From IMG/VR virus record IMGVR_UViG_3300025266_000002, positions 1-48,864 of that record: a stretch of 48,864 nt of DNA; one strand, given 5' to 3'. The translations under genes were made by a program, and so were the position numbers. The notes beneath the pieces are model-generated. The model did not search any database. It saw only the letters and a program-made list of their open reading frames with translations, and was not told the origin of the DNA. This DNA comes from a virus. The stretch's first letter is position 1. Each line of letters starts with the position of its first letter. Below, piece by piece: positions 8,416-15,905 of this stretch.

Positions 8416-8891
8416 GCGAAGTCGTCAGACAGCTCAGGGTTCAACCGTTTCGCGGCCAGGTCAAAGATCGCGATCGCGTCCGACTCGTTGTCATCCGCCG
8501 GCTTGAACCCGCGACGCTCGCACTCCGCGATCATCGCGTGCTTGTTGGCGTTGCCCTTGCCCGTCCAGTTTTTCTTGATCTCGCCGACCGGGATGCCTTC
8601 ATACGGGATGCCGTTGGTCTCGCACCATTCGGTCAGCGTCGCCATCAGCCCGCCATATACATGCGCGGCGGTAACGCCCTTGTGGTTGCGGACTTCTTCG
8701 AAGAACACCGCAGTGATCGGGAACGCCTTGTGCATCTCATCGAGCCGTGCGCGGAACTTGACGAAGCGCATGCCGCCCCCGTCAAACCGACCGGGCTTCA
8801 GCCCCCACACACCCGACACGATGTGGCCGATCGAGCCAACTGCAAAGCCAGTCGTTGTTCCTAAGTCCAATGCAAGAATGTTATGCGACAC
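8412..8891 (-). CDS. RuvC-like Holliday junction resolvase
   Basis: A 159-aa RNase H-fold nuclease. The first catalytic Asp is in LALDLGTTTGFAVG (about 6-19), a second acidic site in VFFEEV, and the C-terminal DNESDAIAIFDLA supplies the last carboxylates. The start is GTG at 8891 with GGGGGAAG upstream; the longer open frame above it is not supported. It would resolve branched DNA before packaging or during recombination, alongside the SNF2 helicase. Confidence 0.9.
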   Translation of the reverse strand: MSHNILALDLGTTTGFAVGSIGHIVSGVWGLKPGRFDGGGMRFVKFRARLDEMHKAFPITAVFFEEVRNHKGVTAAHVYGGLMATLTEWCETNGIPYEGIPVGEIKKNWTGKGNANKHAMIAECERRGFKPADDNESDAIAIFDLAAKRLNPELSDDFA

Positions 8892-8935
8892 GGTACTTCC
8901 CCCGAAATATTGAAAAAGCAGTCTCCGGCGTGGCC

Positions 8936-9394
8936 TTAGCCCTGCGCCACCTCCCCTGCACAGGCCGCGTAGCCTGCAGCATCGACGTAGTCGTCGACAT
9001 TCACCGCGCCCGACTGCGTGCGCGCGAGCTTCATCATCGCCATCATGCAACCGACGTCATGCGCGTCTAGCGGGCCTTCGACCTTGCGGATCGCGAGCCA
9101 CGCGTTCCACACCGTTGCGATGCGGGCGAAATTGTCTTCCTTAGCGCCATGTTGCCTGTCGCGATCGCCGCCCACCAGCTCCGCAGCCTTCGATGCGATG
9201 TCTGCGGCGCGCATGGTTTCCGGCAGCGGGCCGAAGGTTGTCGCGACCACGTCATCGTCGAAAGGGCGCGACCACCCGGATGCGGTGTGGCTCAGCACGT
9301 CTGTCTCGCAGAGCGGGCGGGTCGCGTTTACCTCAGCGTCCACTGGCTCCCCCTCGCTGGCGCCCTGTATCCGCTGCAACAGTTCTTCGCTCAT
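8936..9394 (-). CDS. DUF6378-type hypothetical protein
   Basis: A 152-aa protein. The C-terminal 85 residues match the phage DUF6378 pattern (ASKAAELVGGDRDRQHG, then NFARIATVWNAWL, then DVGCMMAMMKLAR). The N-terminal 60 residues look variable and unstructured. AGGAGATGG precedes the ATG at 9394, which overlaps the previous stop as ATGA. Biochemical function of the family is unknown to me. Confidence 0.8.
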   Translation of the reverse strand: MSEELLQRIQGASEGEPVDAEVNATRPLCETDVLSHTASGWSRPFDDDVVATTFGPLPETMRAADIASKAAELVGGDRDRQHGAKEDNFARIATVWNAWLAIRKVEGPLDAHDVGCMMAMMKLARTQSGAVNVDDYVDAAGYAACAGEVAQG

Positions 9395-9600
9395 AAGTCC
9401 ATCTCCTGAAGTATTGCCTCGATCTTCGCGATTGTGGCGCGATTGAACTTGCGACCGCGGCGCATCTTGAGGAAGAATGCGGGGTCGCCGAAGTGAACAT
9501 AGCCAAACTTTGTCTGGCTCATGTCCGACAACAAAAGCGCCTCTTCCAGGCGGGATGCCAAAGGGTCGAGATCGGGAGCGTCTGAATTATTCATATACAT
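9391..9600 (-). CDS. Small helix-turn-helix protein, first gene of the leftward operon
   Basis: A 69-aa protein with an XRE-like helical layout (LLLSDMSQTKFGYVHFGDP, then LKMRRGRKFNRATIAKIEAIL). Its place at the head of the early operon fits a Cro-like or autoregulatory role. Two start codons are possible, ATG 9600 and ATG 9594, and neither has a good ribosome site. Confidence 0.7.
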   Translation of the reverse strand: MYMNNSDAPDLDPLASRLEEALLLSDMSQTKFGYVHFGDPAFFLKMRRGRKFNRATIAKIEAILQEMDL

Positions 9601-9851
9601 CGTCTACTATTGCTTTTGTCGGTTTGCAAGAGTAATTGTCGTGTTGTGTCGAATTTTTGTTGAAACCACAAAACCCCGACATTCTCAAGAAAAGGAGACA
9701 AGGCATTGATAATCAATCTCGAATCTCCGACAGCTCCGGACACGCGGGTTTCGGCATGTGCCGTAACGGAACAGCAAGTCGCTTGCCAGCCGTGTTGAAA
9801 CTTGAGAGCATTGCCACCCCCTACATTCATGATTGAAAGGTGCACGGGACC
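9601..9851. promoter_or_regulatory. Divergent control region between early operon and primase
   Basis: A 250-bp gap between two diverging units, AT-richer than its surroundings. It holds two copies of the dispersed motif on the plus strand (TTGTTGAAACCACAA at 9657, GTGTTGAAACTTGAG at 9792), a CTTGCAA element on the minus strand (9624-9630), and several TTGTCG/GACA words. No confident -35/-10 pair is visible for either direction. A TTG-initiated 30-codon frame (9706-9798) with GGAG upstream is present but weak. Confidence 0.6.
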
Positions 9852-11861
9852 GTGAAAGTACAATCGGCTCTCGCGCTGGCGGCCTCCGGCTTCCGCGTAT
9901 TCCCCCTGATCCCGAACGCGAACAGACCTGCGTTCAAGCGATGGCAGGAGAAAGCAACAACAGACGAAAACACTCTCTCCGCCTGGTGGGCGGACGAGCC
10001 GAATTACAATATCGGTGTCGCGACTGGCCAAGGGCTTCTCGTCGTCGATGCGGATTGCAAGGACGGAAGGCCGGGCCTCGCGTCCCTCGATATGCTGGAC
10101 ATGTGCGGCCTACCCTCGTCATTCCGTGTCCGGACGCAATCAGGCGGCTGCCACGTCTACCTCACGACGGGCCAGCAGCACGCCAACCGCGTCGACACCA
10201 TCCCCGACTATCCAGGCATCGATATAAGGTCCGATGGCGGCTATGTCGTCGGCCCGGGCTCGACGATCAACGAAAACCCGTACACGATATCGTCAGGCAG
10301 CCCCAAGTCCATCAAACCATCCCCCACCTGGTGGGACAATCACCTTAACGCCACGGCCAGCAAGCACGTCGCCAAATCCGAGCACCCGTTGACTGACCTC
10401 GATCTGCCCGAGCACATCGACAAGGCAACGCATTATCTCGAAAACACCGCGCACGAGGCGGTCGAAGGCGCAGGCGGCAACGATGCGACGTACCGCGTTG
10501 CGACGGCGCTCAGAGATTACGCGATTTCCGAATCACTCGCGCTCGAGCTGATGCTTGAGCACTGGAATGAAACAAAAGCGTCACCGCCCTGGCAGCCCGA
10601 TGACCTCGCCACCATCATCAGCAACGCATTCAGCTATGCGACGGGCGGATGGGGCGCAAAGACCGCGGCTGCCGAGTTCGAAACGATCGACATCGATATT
10701 GGCGAACCGCCAAAAACACAAAAGTCTTTGGAGCCGCCCAAAAAAATTAAGATCATCAGAGCCAGTCAATTCGCCAGCCAACCGACACCAGAACGCGAAT
10801 TCCTGGTCAAGGATCTCATTCCCCACGCCAATGTCACCACGCTCGGCGGCGACGGCGCCACAGGCAAATCCCTTCTCGCAATGCAGCTGGCCATTGCCGT
10901 CGAACGAAACACCAAGTGGATCGGTCACGACATCGCGAAGCCAGGGCCAGTCCTCTACTTCTCGGCGGAAGATGACGAGAACGAAACCCACATCAGGCTC
11001 AAAGAGATCACCCACTCGGAACGCATACCGCTCGACGAGGTGAACGAGCTGCACATCGCTCTCATGGCGGGAGAGGACGCCCTTCTGGCAGTAGAAGACA
11101 CGGCGCAGGCCGCTGTGCTCAAGAAGACACCCTTATTTGAACGGCTCAGGCAATGGGCGAGCCACATCAAGCCCAAACTGATTATCCTCGACAACCTCGC
11201 CGACATCTTTGGCGGCAACGAGAATGCGAAGGCGCCGGCGCGCCAGTTCATCGGCATGTTGCGCGGCCTCGCGATCGAGTTCGACTGCGCGATCGTCATG
11301 CTGTCCCACCCATCGCTGACCGGCATGGCGTCCGGGTCCGGATCGTCGGGCAACGTGGCGTGGAACAACTCTGTGCGCTCCCGCCTCTATCTCACACGGG
11401 ATAAAGAGGCGGACGGCTCCGAGCTCAACCCGAACCGGCGCATGCTGACGAACGTCAAGGTCAATTACGGCCAGCAGGGCAACCAGTTCGAGCTGGAATG
11501 GTCGCAGGGCCGTTTCGTCGCCGTCGACATGCCTGACATGAGCGGGCTGGATGGTGTGGGTGATGACGGTACAGAAGGCGGGTCCGGCCACAAGATAGCG
11601 GATAGGGCGGGCAAGGCCAGGGGCGTATTCATGGACCTGATGCGGCGCTTCGAACACGGCAATGTGCGGCTGTCGCCATCGCCTGGCGCGAACTATGCGC
11701 CGGTCCGTTTCGCGACGCACCACCATGCGCGCGGCATCCGCAAAGCAGAGTTCGAGAAGGCCATGGACGAGCTTCTGACCGATGGCGAAATCGCCGTGGA
11801 AGAAGTCGGCCCGCCTAGTCGCAGGCTGCAGAAACTGGTGTGCAGGGAGCCGTTCGCGTGA
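9852..11861 (+). CDS. Primase-polymerase / AAA+ helicase fusion
   Basis: A 669-aa replication initiator. The N-terminal half is an archaeo-eukaryotic prim-pol domain: ALALAASGFRVFPL near the start, the metal-binding LLVVDADC (about 60-68), SGGCHVYL, and DIRSDGGYVVGPGS. The C-terminal half is a RecA/RepA-like ATPase: Walker A GGDGATGKSLLAMQLA at about 330-345 and Walker B LIILDNLADIFGG. GTG 9852 is preferred over GTG 9840 because AAGG sits 11 bases before it and family members begin close to the ALALA segment. The iteron array directly downstream makes it the probable origin-binding/unwinding protein. Confidence 0.92.
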   Translation: MKVQSALALAASGFRVFPLIPNANRPAFKRWQEKATTDENTLSAWWADEPNYNIGVATGQGLLVVDADCKDGRPGLASLDMLDMCGLPSSFRVRTQSGGCHVYLTTGQQHANRVDTIPDYPGIDIRSDGGYVVGPGSTINENPYTISSGSPKSIKPSPTWWDNHLNATASKHVAKSEHPLTDLDLPEHIDKATHYLENTAHEAVEGAGGNDATYRVATALRDYAISESLALELMLEHWNETKASPPWQPDDLATIISNAFSYATGGWGAKTAAAEFETIDIDIGEPPKTQKSLEPPKKIKIIRASQFASQPTPEREFLVKDLIPHANVTTLGGDGATGKSLLAMQLAIAVERNTKWIGHDIAKPGPVLYFSAEDDENETHIRLKEITHSERIPLDEVNELHIALMAGEDALLAVEDTAQAAVLKKTPLFERLRQWASHIKPKLIILDNLADIFGGNENAKAPARQFIGMLRGLAIEFDCAIVMLSHPSLTGMASGSGSSGNVAWNNSVRSRLYLTRDKEADGSELNPNRRMLTNVKVNYGQQGNQFELEWSQGRFVAVDMPDMSGLDGVGDDGTEGGSGHKIADRAGKARGVFMDLMRRFEHGNVRLSPSPGANYAPVRFATHHHARGIRKAEFEKAMDELLTDGEIAVEEVGPPSRRLQKLVCREPFA

Positions 11862-11951
11862 TGGTTTGGGGGGTTGCTCTTGCATTTCGCGGTTAGCGTG
11901 GCGTTCGTAGGGGTACGTGTTTGTTTTTGCAGCGATAATTTTGCAAGGGGA

Positions 11952-12118
11952 GCGTCTGAAGAAAAGGGCCTTCAGACGCCTTCAGACGGTTTTGCAAATT
12001 CGGTGCGTGTGAAGGTACAAACTGTTGAAATCATTGAGGAAATTTTCGGGCTTCAAACGCCATTTCTTCAGACGCATTCAAACGCGTTCAAACTATTGAT
12101 TTCATTCGATTCAGACGC
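11952..12118. repeat. Iteron array, probable replication origin
   Basis: The 363-bp gap after the primase-helicase holds repeats of TTCARACGC: plus-strand copies at 11971, 11981 (last base changed), 12052, 12067, 12077, 12087 (partial) and 12110, and inverted copies at 11952 and 12005 (one mismatch). Neighbours at 11971/11981 and 12067/12077/12087 are exactly 10 bp apart, so they face the same side of the helix. AT-rich segments at 12022-12050 and 12092-12110 could be the unwinding element. Tandem iterons beside an initiator gene are the usual plan of an origin; no binding data are available. Confidence 0.65.
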
Positions 12119-12133
12119 CTGTCCAAACCCCTT

Positions 12134-12189
12134 CTGTCCCTAAAGGACAGTCCGTGCGGGGCCTTGATGGGCCCCCCGCACTTAGGGAC
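12134..12189. other. Nested inverted repeats
   Basis: Two mutually exclusive folds are possible. CTGTCC (12134-12139) can pair with GGACAG just after it, or GTCCCTAA (12136-12143) can pair with TTAGGGAC (12182-12189) enclosing the stem GTGCGGGG/CCCCGCAC (12154-12161/12174-12181). This could be an attenuator for the genes at 12225 onward or a cruciform at the edge of the origin. There is no T-run, so it is not a standard terminator. Confidence 0.5.
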
Positions 12190-12224
12190 GGCCCGGCCTT
12201 CAAAAACGAGAAAGGAAATGTGGA

Positions 12225-12494
12225 ATGGCCAAACCTGAAAAAGACGAAGTGAGAATGGCGGCGGGGCAGCGGTACGTCTGCATCGGGTTCGAGCCGTGGG
12301 TGACGCGGTCCGGGGAGAACACAACCCTGGCCGTGTGGCGAACCCATTGTGCCGAATGCGGTCGCAGGTTTGATTTCATGTATTCGACGCGGACAGAGAA
12401 GTTTGCACCGAGCCGACGATGCAGCGAGCACAGCAGGCCCGGCGTGCAGGTGGGGCGGAAGAAGCGAAAGCGGGCGCCTCGGAAAAAGAAATGA
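12225..12494 (+). CDS. Small protein with CxxC motif and basic tail
   Basis: An 89-aa protein with a good ribosome site (AAAGGAAA) before ATG 12225. THCAECGRRF and a later C (RRCSEH) suggest a single zinc-binding site, and the C-terminus is a Lys/Arg run (GRKKRKRAPRKKK), so nucleic acid binding is plausible. Family not recognised. Confidence 0.7.
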   Translation: MAKPEKDEVRMAAGQRYVCIGFEPWVTRSGENTTLAVWRTHCAECGRRFDFMYSTRTEKFAPSRRCSEHSRPGVQVGRKKRKRAPRKKK

Positions 12495-12525
12495 CCCCGA
12501 CTTTTTGGAGCAGGTGAAAAAAGAT

Positions 12526-13023
12526 ATGGCAAAACCGTTCGACATGACCGCGATCCAGCGGAAGCATATCGAGAGGGCATTGGCCCGGCTCGAGCAGACC
12601 AAACGGAACCGGGCGGAGCGCGCAAACCGCAAGGCGATCGAAACGCGCAACCGGCGACAGAAAGAGCAGCGCGAGGCGAAGGCGGCGAAACGGAAACGGC
12701 CGAGTATGGGCACGAATGCCGAACGGCAAAAGCTCGCCTTGCCTGGATGGCAAGTGCTGATTGCGCGGATGGATGACGATGCCTGGCACACAATGGGCGA
12801 AATGCGCGCGCTGGTGCCGGAGTACGCAAAAGGCACGGTCAAGGGGTGGGTGCAGATCAAGCTGCCAAACAACGGATGGATGGAGCGCGCCGGCAATCCC
12901 GACTTTGACGACAGCGACCCGGCGAAAGCGATGGCAACGGGATTGATGCTTTATCGGCTGACACCGAAAGCGCTCAGAATGGCTCAGGAATGGCGGGAAG
13001 CGTTGGGCGAGGCAAATCCATAG
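12526..13023 (+). CDS. Hypothetical protein, basic coiled coil plus winged-helix-like domain
   Basis: A 165-aa protein. ATG 12526 is preferred, with AGGTGA about 9 bases upstream; the frame is open further back but overlaps the previous gene. Residues 10-60 are a strongly basic helix (RKHIERALARLEQTKRNRAERANRK). Residues 75-160 (WHTMGEMRALVPEYAKGTVKGWVQIKLPNNGWMERAG) read like a winged helix with a hinge. It could be a DNA-binding regulator of the replication module; this is inference. Confidence 0.7.
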   Translation: MAKPFDMTAIQRKHIERALARLEQTKRNRAERANRKAIETRNRRQKEQREAKAAKRKRPSMGTNAERQKLALPGWQVLIARMDDDAWHTMGEMRALVPEYAKGTVKGWVQIKLPNNGWMERAGNPDFDDSDPAKAMATGLMLYRLTPKALRMAQEWREALGEANP

Positions 13024-13033
13024 CCGAGACACG

Positions 13034-13056
13034 AAAAAGCGCGCCGACGGCGCGCT
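13034..13056 (-). terminator. Intrinsic terminator for the minus-strand small-gene cluster
   Basis: AGCGCGCC (13038-13045) pairs perfectly with GGCGCGCT (13049-13056) around a 3-base loop. On the minus strand the stem is followed by TTTTT, so it ends the leftward cluster at 13089-15252; on the plus strand there is no T-run. Confidence 0.8.
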
Positions 13057-13088
13057 CTGTCGATTTGTGGAGGTATTTGTCGGGCTTG

Positions 13089-13172
13089 TTAGGTCGCATA
13101 AGCCGACAATAGGAGCGAAAACACGAAAATCATGCAGAAGATCCGGGTCAGGAGGCTGGAAAGCATGATCAT
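13089..13172 (-). CDS. Single-helix membrane micropeptide (27 aa)
   Basis: Starts MIMLSSLLTRIFCMIF and is hydrophobic to the end (SAYAT). The ATG overlaps the stop of the preceding gene as ATGA, and the terminator lies about 30 bases past its stop, so it would be the last gene of the cluster. No family known. Confidence 0.5.
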   Translation of the reverse strand: MIMLSSLLTRIFCMIFVFSLLLSAYAT

Positions 13173-13459
13173 GCGGCGCGCCTCGCCTCTGGCCAATCCG
13201 CCAGCACTTTCGCTTTTGCGCTTGCGCGGTCAAACGCTCTGAAAAATTGCGTGTTACCGTCCGGGTCGCAAACACAATAGAGTGGCTGGCCTAGCCCCCA
13301 ATAAGCGCCCCCTGAATCATAACCCCCCGAATTGATCGGCACGCGGAAAAGCTGCAACTTGCCCTCGCTTGTTTCGAGATAGTTCGGGCCAGTGTGGCGG
13401 CCCATCGGCGCGCCGTAGCGGCTGGATACATTCGGTGCGGCATCCTGGATAGTGGTCAT
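13169..13459 (-). CDS. Hypothetical conserved phage protein
   Basis: A 96-aa protein with the distinctive stretch PINSGGYDSGGAYWGLGQPLYC followed by FRAFDRASAKAKV. I recall very similar small proteins in many tailed phages and prophages, always without a known function. The ATG at 13459 overlaps the previous stop. Confidence 0.8.
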   Translation of the reverse strand: MTTIQDAAPNVSSRYGAPMGRHTGPNYLETSEGKLQLFRVPINSGGYDSGGAYWGLGQPLYCVCDPDGNTQFFRAFDRASAKAKVLADWPEARRAA

Positions 13460-13818
13460 GAGCTTGCCTCCGATGCGAGCGAATACACCACGCGGCCCGT
13501 GTTCTTCAGTTCCGCCAGGTCGTCGCGGGTCGCATATTCGCCAAAATACCAGAAATCGCCGTCTATCTTAGCGTCTCCATTATCTGCGTAATCCATGGTT
13601 TCCGCGATGCATGGCGCGCTGGACAGCCCGACAAACGGGTTTGCGTCTCCAGCGTCGAAATGCGTGTACGACCCGTTACAGGAATAGCTTTCAAACAGGT
13701 CCGCCATGATCGCCCAATAGCTACGCCCATGAAACAACATGTCGGCGATTTCGTTGCGGGTTTCGTTGTCGGCGGTCAGTTTCAAATCACCATTGGCGAG
13801 TCGTGTTGCGGTCAACAT
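13456..13818 (-). CDS. Hypothetical conserved phage protein
   Basis: A 120-aa acidic protein (ETRNEIADMLFHGRS ... LFESYSCNGSYTHF ... GLSSAPCIAE ... ELKNTGRVVYSLAS). The pattern is shared with small accessory proteins of many phages; the role is unknown. The ATG at 13818 follows the leader TCGGAGAACGACAAATG, a variant of the leader used by the neighbouring units. Confidence 0.78.
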   Translation of the reverse strand: MLTATRLANGDLKLTADNETRNEIADMLFHGRSYWAIMADLFESYSCNGSYTHFDAGDANPFVGLSSAPCIAETMDYADNGDAKIDGDFWYFGEYATRDDLAELKNTGRVVYSLASEASS

Positions 13819-13837
13819 TTGTCGTTCTCCGATTTCA

Positions 13838-13852
13838 AGTTAGTTTCTACAT
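13838..13852 (-). promoter_or_regulatory. Dispersed 15-bp motif, weak copy
   Basis: Minus-strand ATGTAGAAACTAACT, 20 bases upstream of the start at 13818. It overlaps the last codon and TAG stop of the micropeptide at 13847. Retained because of its position; the match is poorer than others. Confidence 0.35.
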
Positions 13853-13933
13853 GCTGGACAAAAGAAAAGCCCAGAGAAGGAAGCAACCGGCGAAAGCGGC
13901 GATTGCCAGGACTTCACAGATGGTTTTGATCAT
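13847..13933 (-). CDS. Single-helix membrane micropeptide (28 aa)
   Basis: Starts MIKTICEVLAIAAFAG and continues through a hydrophobic LLWAFLLSSM end, one membrane helix. The ATG is two bases after the stop of the gene at 13936. It resembles the 13089 peptide only in size, charge pattern and the MI start. Confidence 0.5.
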   Translation of the reverse strand: MIKTICEVLAIAAFAGCFLLWAFLLSSM

Positions 13934-13935
13934 GG

Positions 13936-14286
13936 TCAAATCACCTGGAACACGGTAAAGCCTGCGTCTTCAACAGTCCGGCGCCAGTCCGTTCCGTCCC
14001 GGGCTGCGGCAAATGCGGCTTTGAGCGTCTTGACATTGGCGGCGCCATCGCCGGTCAGGCTACCAGCATGTTTTAAGACCGCGTTTGCGGCGGCAGCGCT
14101 TGCCTTGTCGTATCCGCCACCATCGGCGATGCCTTTCGACATACTGGCACCGAATATGTGGAAAAAGCAGGTGCAGCGCGCCCGATGGCGAAATGTGACG
14201 CGTCCGGTCAATGCGCCATCCTTGACGATGGCGAAAGCGGATATTTCCCGAAACATGGTGTCATGTTGTGCGAAAACGTCGGCCAT
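13936..14286 (-). CDS. Hypothetical phage protein
   Basis: A 116-aa protein starting at ATG 14286, which shares one base with the previous stop (TGATG). Central part GASMSKGIADGGGYDKASAAAANAVLKHAG has a Gly-rich loop followed by a helix, and the end is GTDWRRTVEDAGFTVFQVI. The pattern is familiar from accessory regions of phages; the function is not known. Confidence 0.75.
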   Translation of the reverse strand: MADVFAQHDTMFREISAFAIVKDGALTGRVTFRHRARCTCFFHIFGASMSKGIADGGGYDKASAAAANAVLKHAGSLTGDGAANVKTLKAAFAAARDGTDWRRTVEDAGFTVFQVI

Positions 14287-14405
14287 CAGTTCAACTCCCG
14301 TGTTGCGTTCAAAAACATGGCCTTGCGGGCAATCGCGTTGCGTCGCGTGGTGCGCCTGATTTGGCCTTCGGTGCGCTTGGCGAATGGTGCGTGGTGGTTT
14401 TTCAT
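14286..14405 (-). CDS. Small basic protein (39 aa)
   Basis: Starts MKNHHAPFAKRTEGQIRR and is rich in Arg/Lys and His. CCGGAGAACCACC just before the ATG is a strong ribosome site of the same type as its neighbours, and the stop overlaps the next start. Function unknown. Confidence 0.6.
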   Translation of the reverse strand: MKNHHAPFAKRTEGQIRRTTRRNAIARKAMFLNATRELN

Positions 14406-14428
14406 GGTGGTTCTCCGGTTTTGTGTGG

Positions 14429-15049
14429 TTAGAAGCGGTTGCCGAGTCCATCGAACTCGTATTCGTTGCAACGAATGTTTTCATCGACACATTCGGCCGA
14501 ATAGAGCCAATCGTTTTCTTGATTGAGTTGCTTGTAAAACCAGTGCATCAGGTCGCGCAGAAGTTCGATCAACTCGTTTTCGTCGACGGCATCGATTCCG
14601 CGATATTCGTCGCGCCGGTCGGTGACTTCGACGCGCGTGCAACCGGCGTGGCAGTAGCGGCCCGAGTGAACGACCAACGCAGACAGTGAATAGAAATATC
14701 GGGCCTGAAGCTTTTGCAGTTCGCGGGCGATGCGCCGCAAAGTGTCGTCATGTGGCGCGTAAGCCTGGATCGCTTTGACGGACCCTTTTGTGTAAGAATA
14801 CGAGCCCTCAAAGCAAGCGCCATCGCCTTGCGAGCTAAAGCCGGACCAGTATAGCGCAGGCCGATGGCCGTAAGCGTCTGTTTTCAGGTCTACACCGATT
14901 AGTTTGCAGACCTCTTTCATGTACTCGACGGGTCCGTCGAAGTCGTAAGTGTCGATGCAACCGCGGTACCAATCACGGGCTTTTTCTTTTGCGCTATCAT
15001 CAAGTTCATCGAACTCGAAAATCTCTTTCACGATTGTTTCGGTGCGCAT
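14429..15049 (-). CDS. Conserved phage protein of accessory regions
   Basis: A 206-aa protein with IFEFDELDDSAKEKARDWY at the N-terminus, then FSSQGDGACFEGSYSY, KAIQAYAPHDDTLRRIA, and a C-terminal ELIELLRDLMHWFYKQL ... CNEYEFDGLG. This combination recurs in a widespread phage family that is sometimes labelled antitoxin-like, without evidence I can confirm. The ATG at 15049 follows the CCGGAGAAAGACAA leader. Confidence 0.82.
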   Translation of the reverse strand: MRTETIVKEIFEFDELDDSAKEKARDWYRGCIDTYDFDGPVEYMKEVCKLIGVDLKTDAYGHRPALYWSGFSSQGDGACFEGSYSYTKGSVKAIQAYAPHDDTLRRIARELQKLQARYFYSLSALVVHSGRYCHAGCTRVEVTDRRDEYRGIDAVDENELIELLRDLMHWFYKQLNQENDWLYSAECVDENIRCNEYEFDGLGNRF

Positions 15050-15068
15050 TTGTCTTTCTCCGGTTTGA

Positions 15069-15083
15069 CGTAAGTTTTAACAG
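15069..15083 (-). promoter_or_regulatory. Dispersed 15-bp motif, copy
   Basis: Minus-strand CTGTTAAAACTTACG, 20 bases upstream of the start at 15049 and just past the stop of the 55-aa gene. The distance to the ATG and the following CCGGAG leader match the other units of this cluster. Confidence 0.45.
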
Positions 15084-15084
15084 G

Positions 15085-15252
15085 TTAGGCGGGCAATGTG
15101 AGCGCGTAATGGGTCACGCGGCCTCTGTGGTCGCGCACAGCTTCAATGCGCGGATCCTCTCCGGGAAAGATATCGCCCGACGCAAAACAGTCTTCCAGCA
15201 ATAGCTCAAGGGCGATGCGGGTTTTGCGGGTGGCGTAGGTGAAGCGGGCCAT
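15085..15252 (-). CDS. Hypothetical small protein (55 aa)
   Basis: Starts MARFTYATRKTRIALELLLE, then an acidic middle, and ends DHRGRVTHYALTLPA. The ATG follows exactly the CCGGAGAAAGACAA leader shared with the gene at 15049, which decides this frame over a 60-aa frame that overlaps it. Reads as one helix followed by two strands. Unknown function. Confidence 0.7.
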   Translation of the reverse strand: MARFTYATRKTRIALELLLEDCFASGDIFPGEDPRIEAVRDHRGRVTHYALTLPA

Positions 15253-15281
15253 TTGTCTTTCTCCGGTTGATTTGTCGTGTT

Positions 15282-15296
15282 AATGTCTTTCAACAA
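15282..15296 (-). promoter_or_regulatory. Dispersed 15-bp motif, copy
   Basis: Minus-strand TTGTTGAAAGACATT followed by AACACG, 30 bases upstream of the first gene of the leftward small-gene cluster. It lies in the divergent gap (15253-15338) with the terminase small subunit. Confidence 0.5.
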
Positions 15297-15338
15297 TTAC
15301 ACGCTAAAACCACGCCAAATAAATTGCAAGGAAAAAAT

Positions 15339-15881
15339 ATGGTTAAGGGAAAGGAAACGGGCGTTGGGGGCCGAAAAAACGAGGCTATGACGCCCGCGAA
15401 AGTCTCGAAAGCCATTGAAAACGCTGGACTTAGCCTCACAGAAAAACAAATTCGTATCTTGCAGTTCTACATTGGTGGGATGAGCAAATCAGCGGCATGC
15501 GAAGCCGCCGGGTTTCCTCCGACGCTATCATGGAGCGCGTTCAATCACCCTAAAATGGCCGCTGCAGTGGGCGCGGTTGTCGACCAATTCTTGACTGTGG
15601 AAGCAGCGCCAGCGGCGCTCAGACTGCTGTATAAGGTCGTCGACGACGACAAAATGGCCGCTGGCGTCCGAGTACAAGCAGCGAATAGCCTCCTGGATCG
15701 CGCGGGCTTCACTGCGAAACGCCATGAGAAACAGGACGATAACACGCGGGACGTCAGCACCATGTCGGCCGACGAATTGCGCGCGCAGATCGCCAAGCTT
15801 GAGGCCGAAATGCAGGACGTTACGCCCGATAGCGATGCAGTTAGCGGCGCAATAGATAGCTATGATGCTGATTTTGCTTGA
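15339..15881 (+). CDS. terS: Terminase small subunit
   Basis: A 180-aa protein that should recognise phage DNA for packaging. The N-terminal HTH-type segment is LSLTEKQIRILQFYIGGMSKSAACEAAGF (about 31-59). A helical part follows (VDQFLTVEAAPAALRLLYKVVDD, VRVQAANSLLDRAGF), then an acidic coiled C-terminus for oligomerisation (SADELRAQIAKLEAEM). The pattern fits podovirus TerS. ATG 15339 has AAGGAA before it; the open frame reaches further back without a start signal. It is 6.2 kb from TerL, an unusual separation. Confidence 0.82.
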   Translation: MVKGKETGVGGRKNEAMTPAKVSKAIENAGLSLTEKQIRILQFYIGGMSKSAACEAAGFPPTLSWSAFNHPKMAAAVGAVVDQFLTVEAAPAALRLLYKVVDDDKMAAGVRVQAANSLLDRAGFTAKRHEKQDDNTRDVSTMSADELRAQIAKLEAEMQDVTPDSDAVSGAIDSYDADFA

Positions 15882-15886
15882 TGTTC

Positions 15887-15905
15887 ACTGCCTTAACAAG
15901 GCAGT
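15887..15905 (+). terminator. Hairpin just after terS
   Basis: ACTGCCTT and AAGGCAGT form a perfect 8-bp stem with loop AAC six bases past the stop. There is no T-run, so it may stabilise the 3' end or pause rather than end transcription. A second stem, GCACCCC/GGGGTGC, lies at 15933-15954. Confidence 0.45.

Noticed and set aside
9706-9798. TTG-started 30-aa leader peptide before prim-pol
   Set aside because: GGAG is well placed, but the start is TTG and the product has no feature beyond Cys/Pro; it also runs through a dispersed-motif copy. Too weak to list.
12111-12896. 261-codon minus-strand open frame across the origin and two plus-strand genes
   Set aside because: Antisense to genes with good ribosome sites; Ser/Arg/Phe-rich composition is typical of a GC-driven shadow frame.
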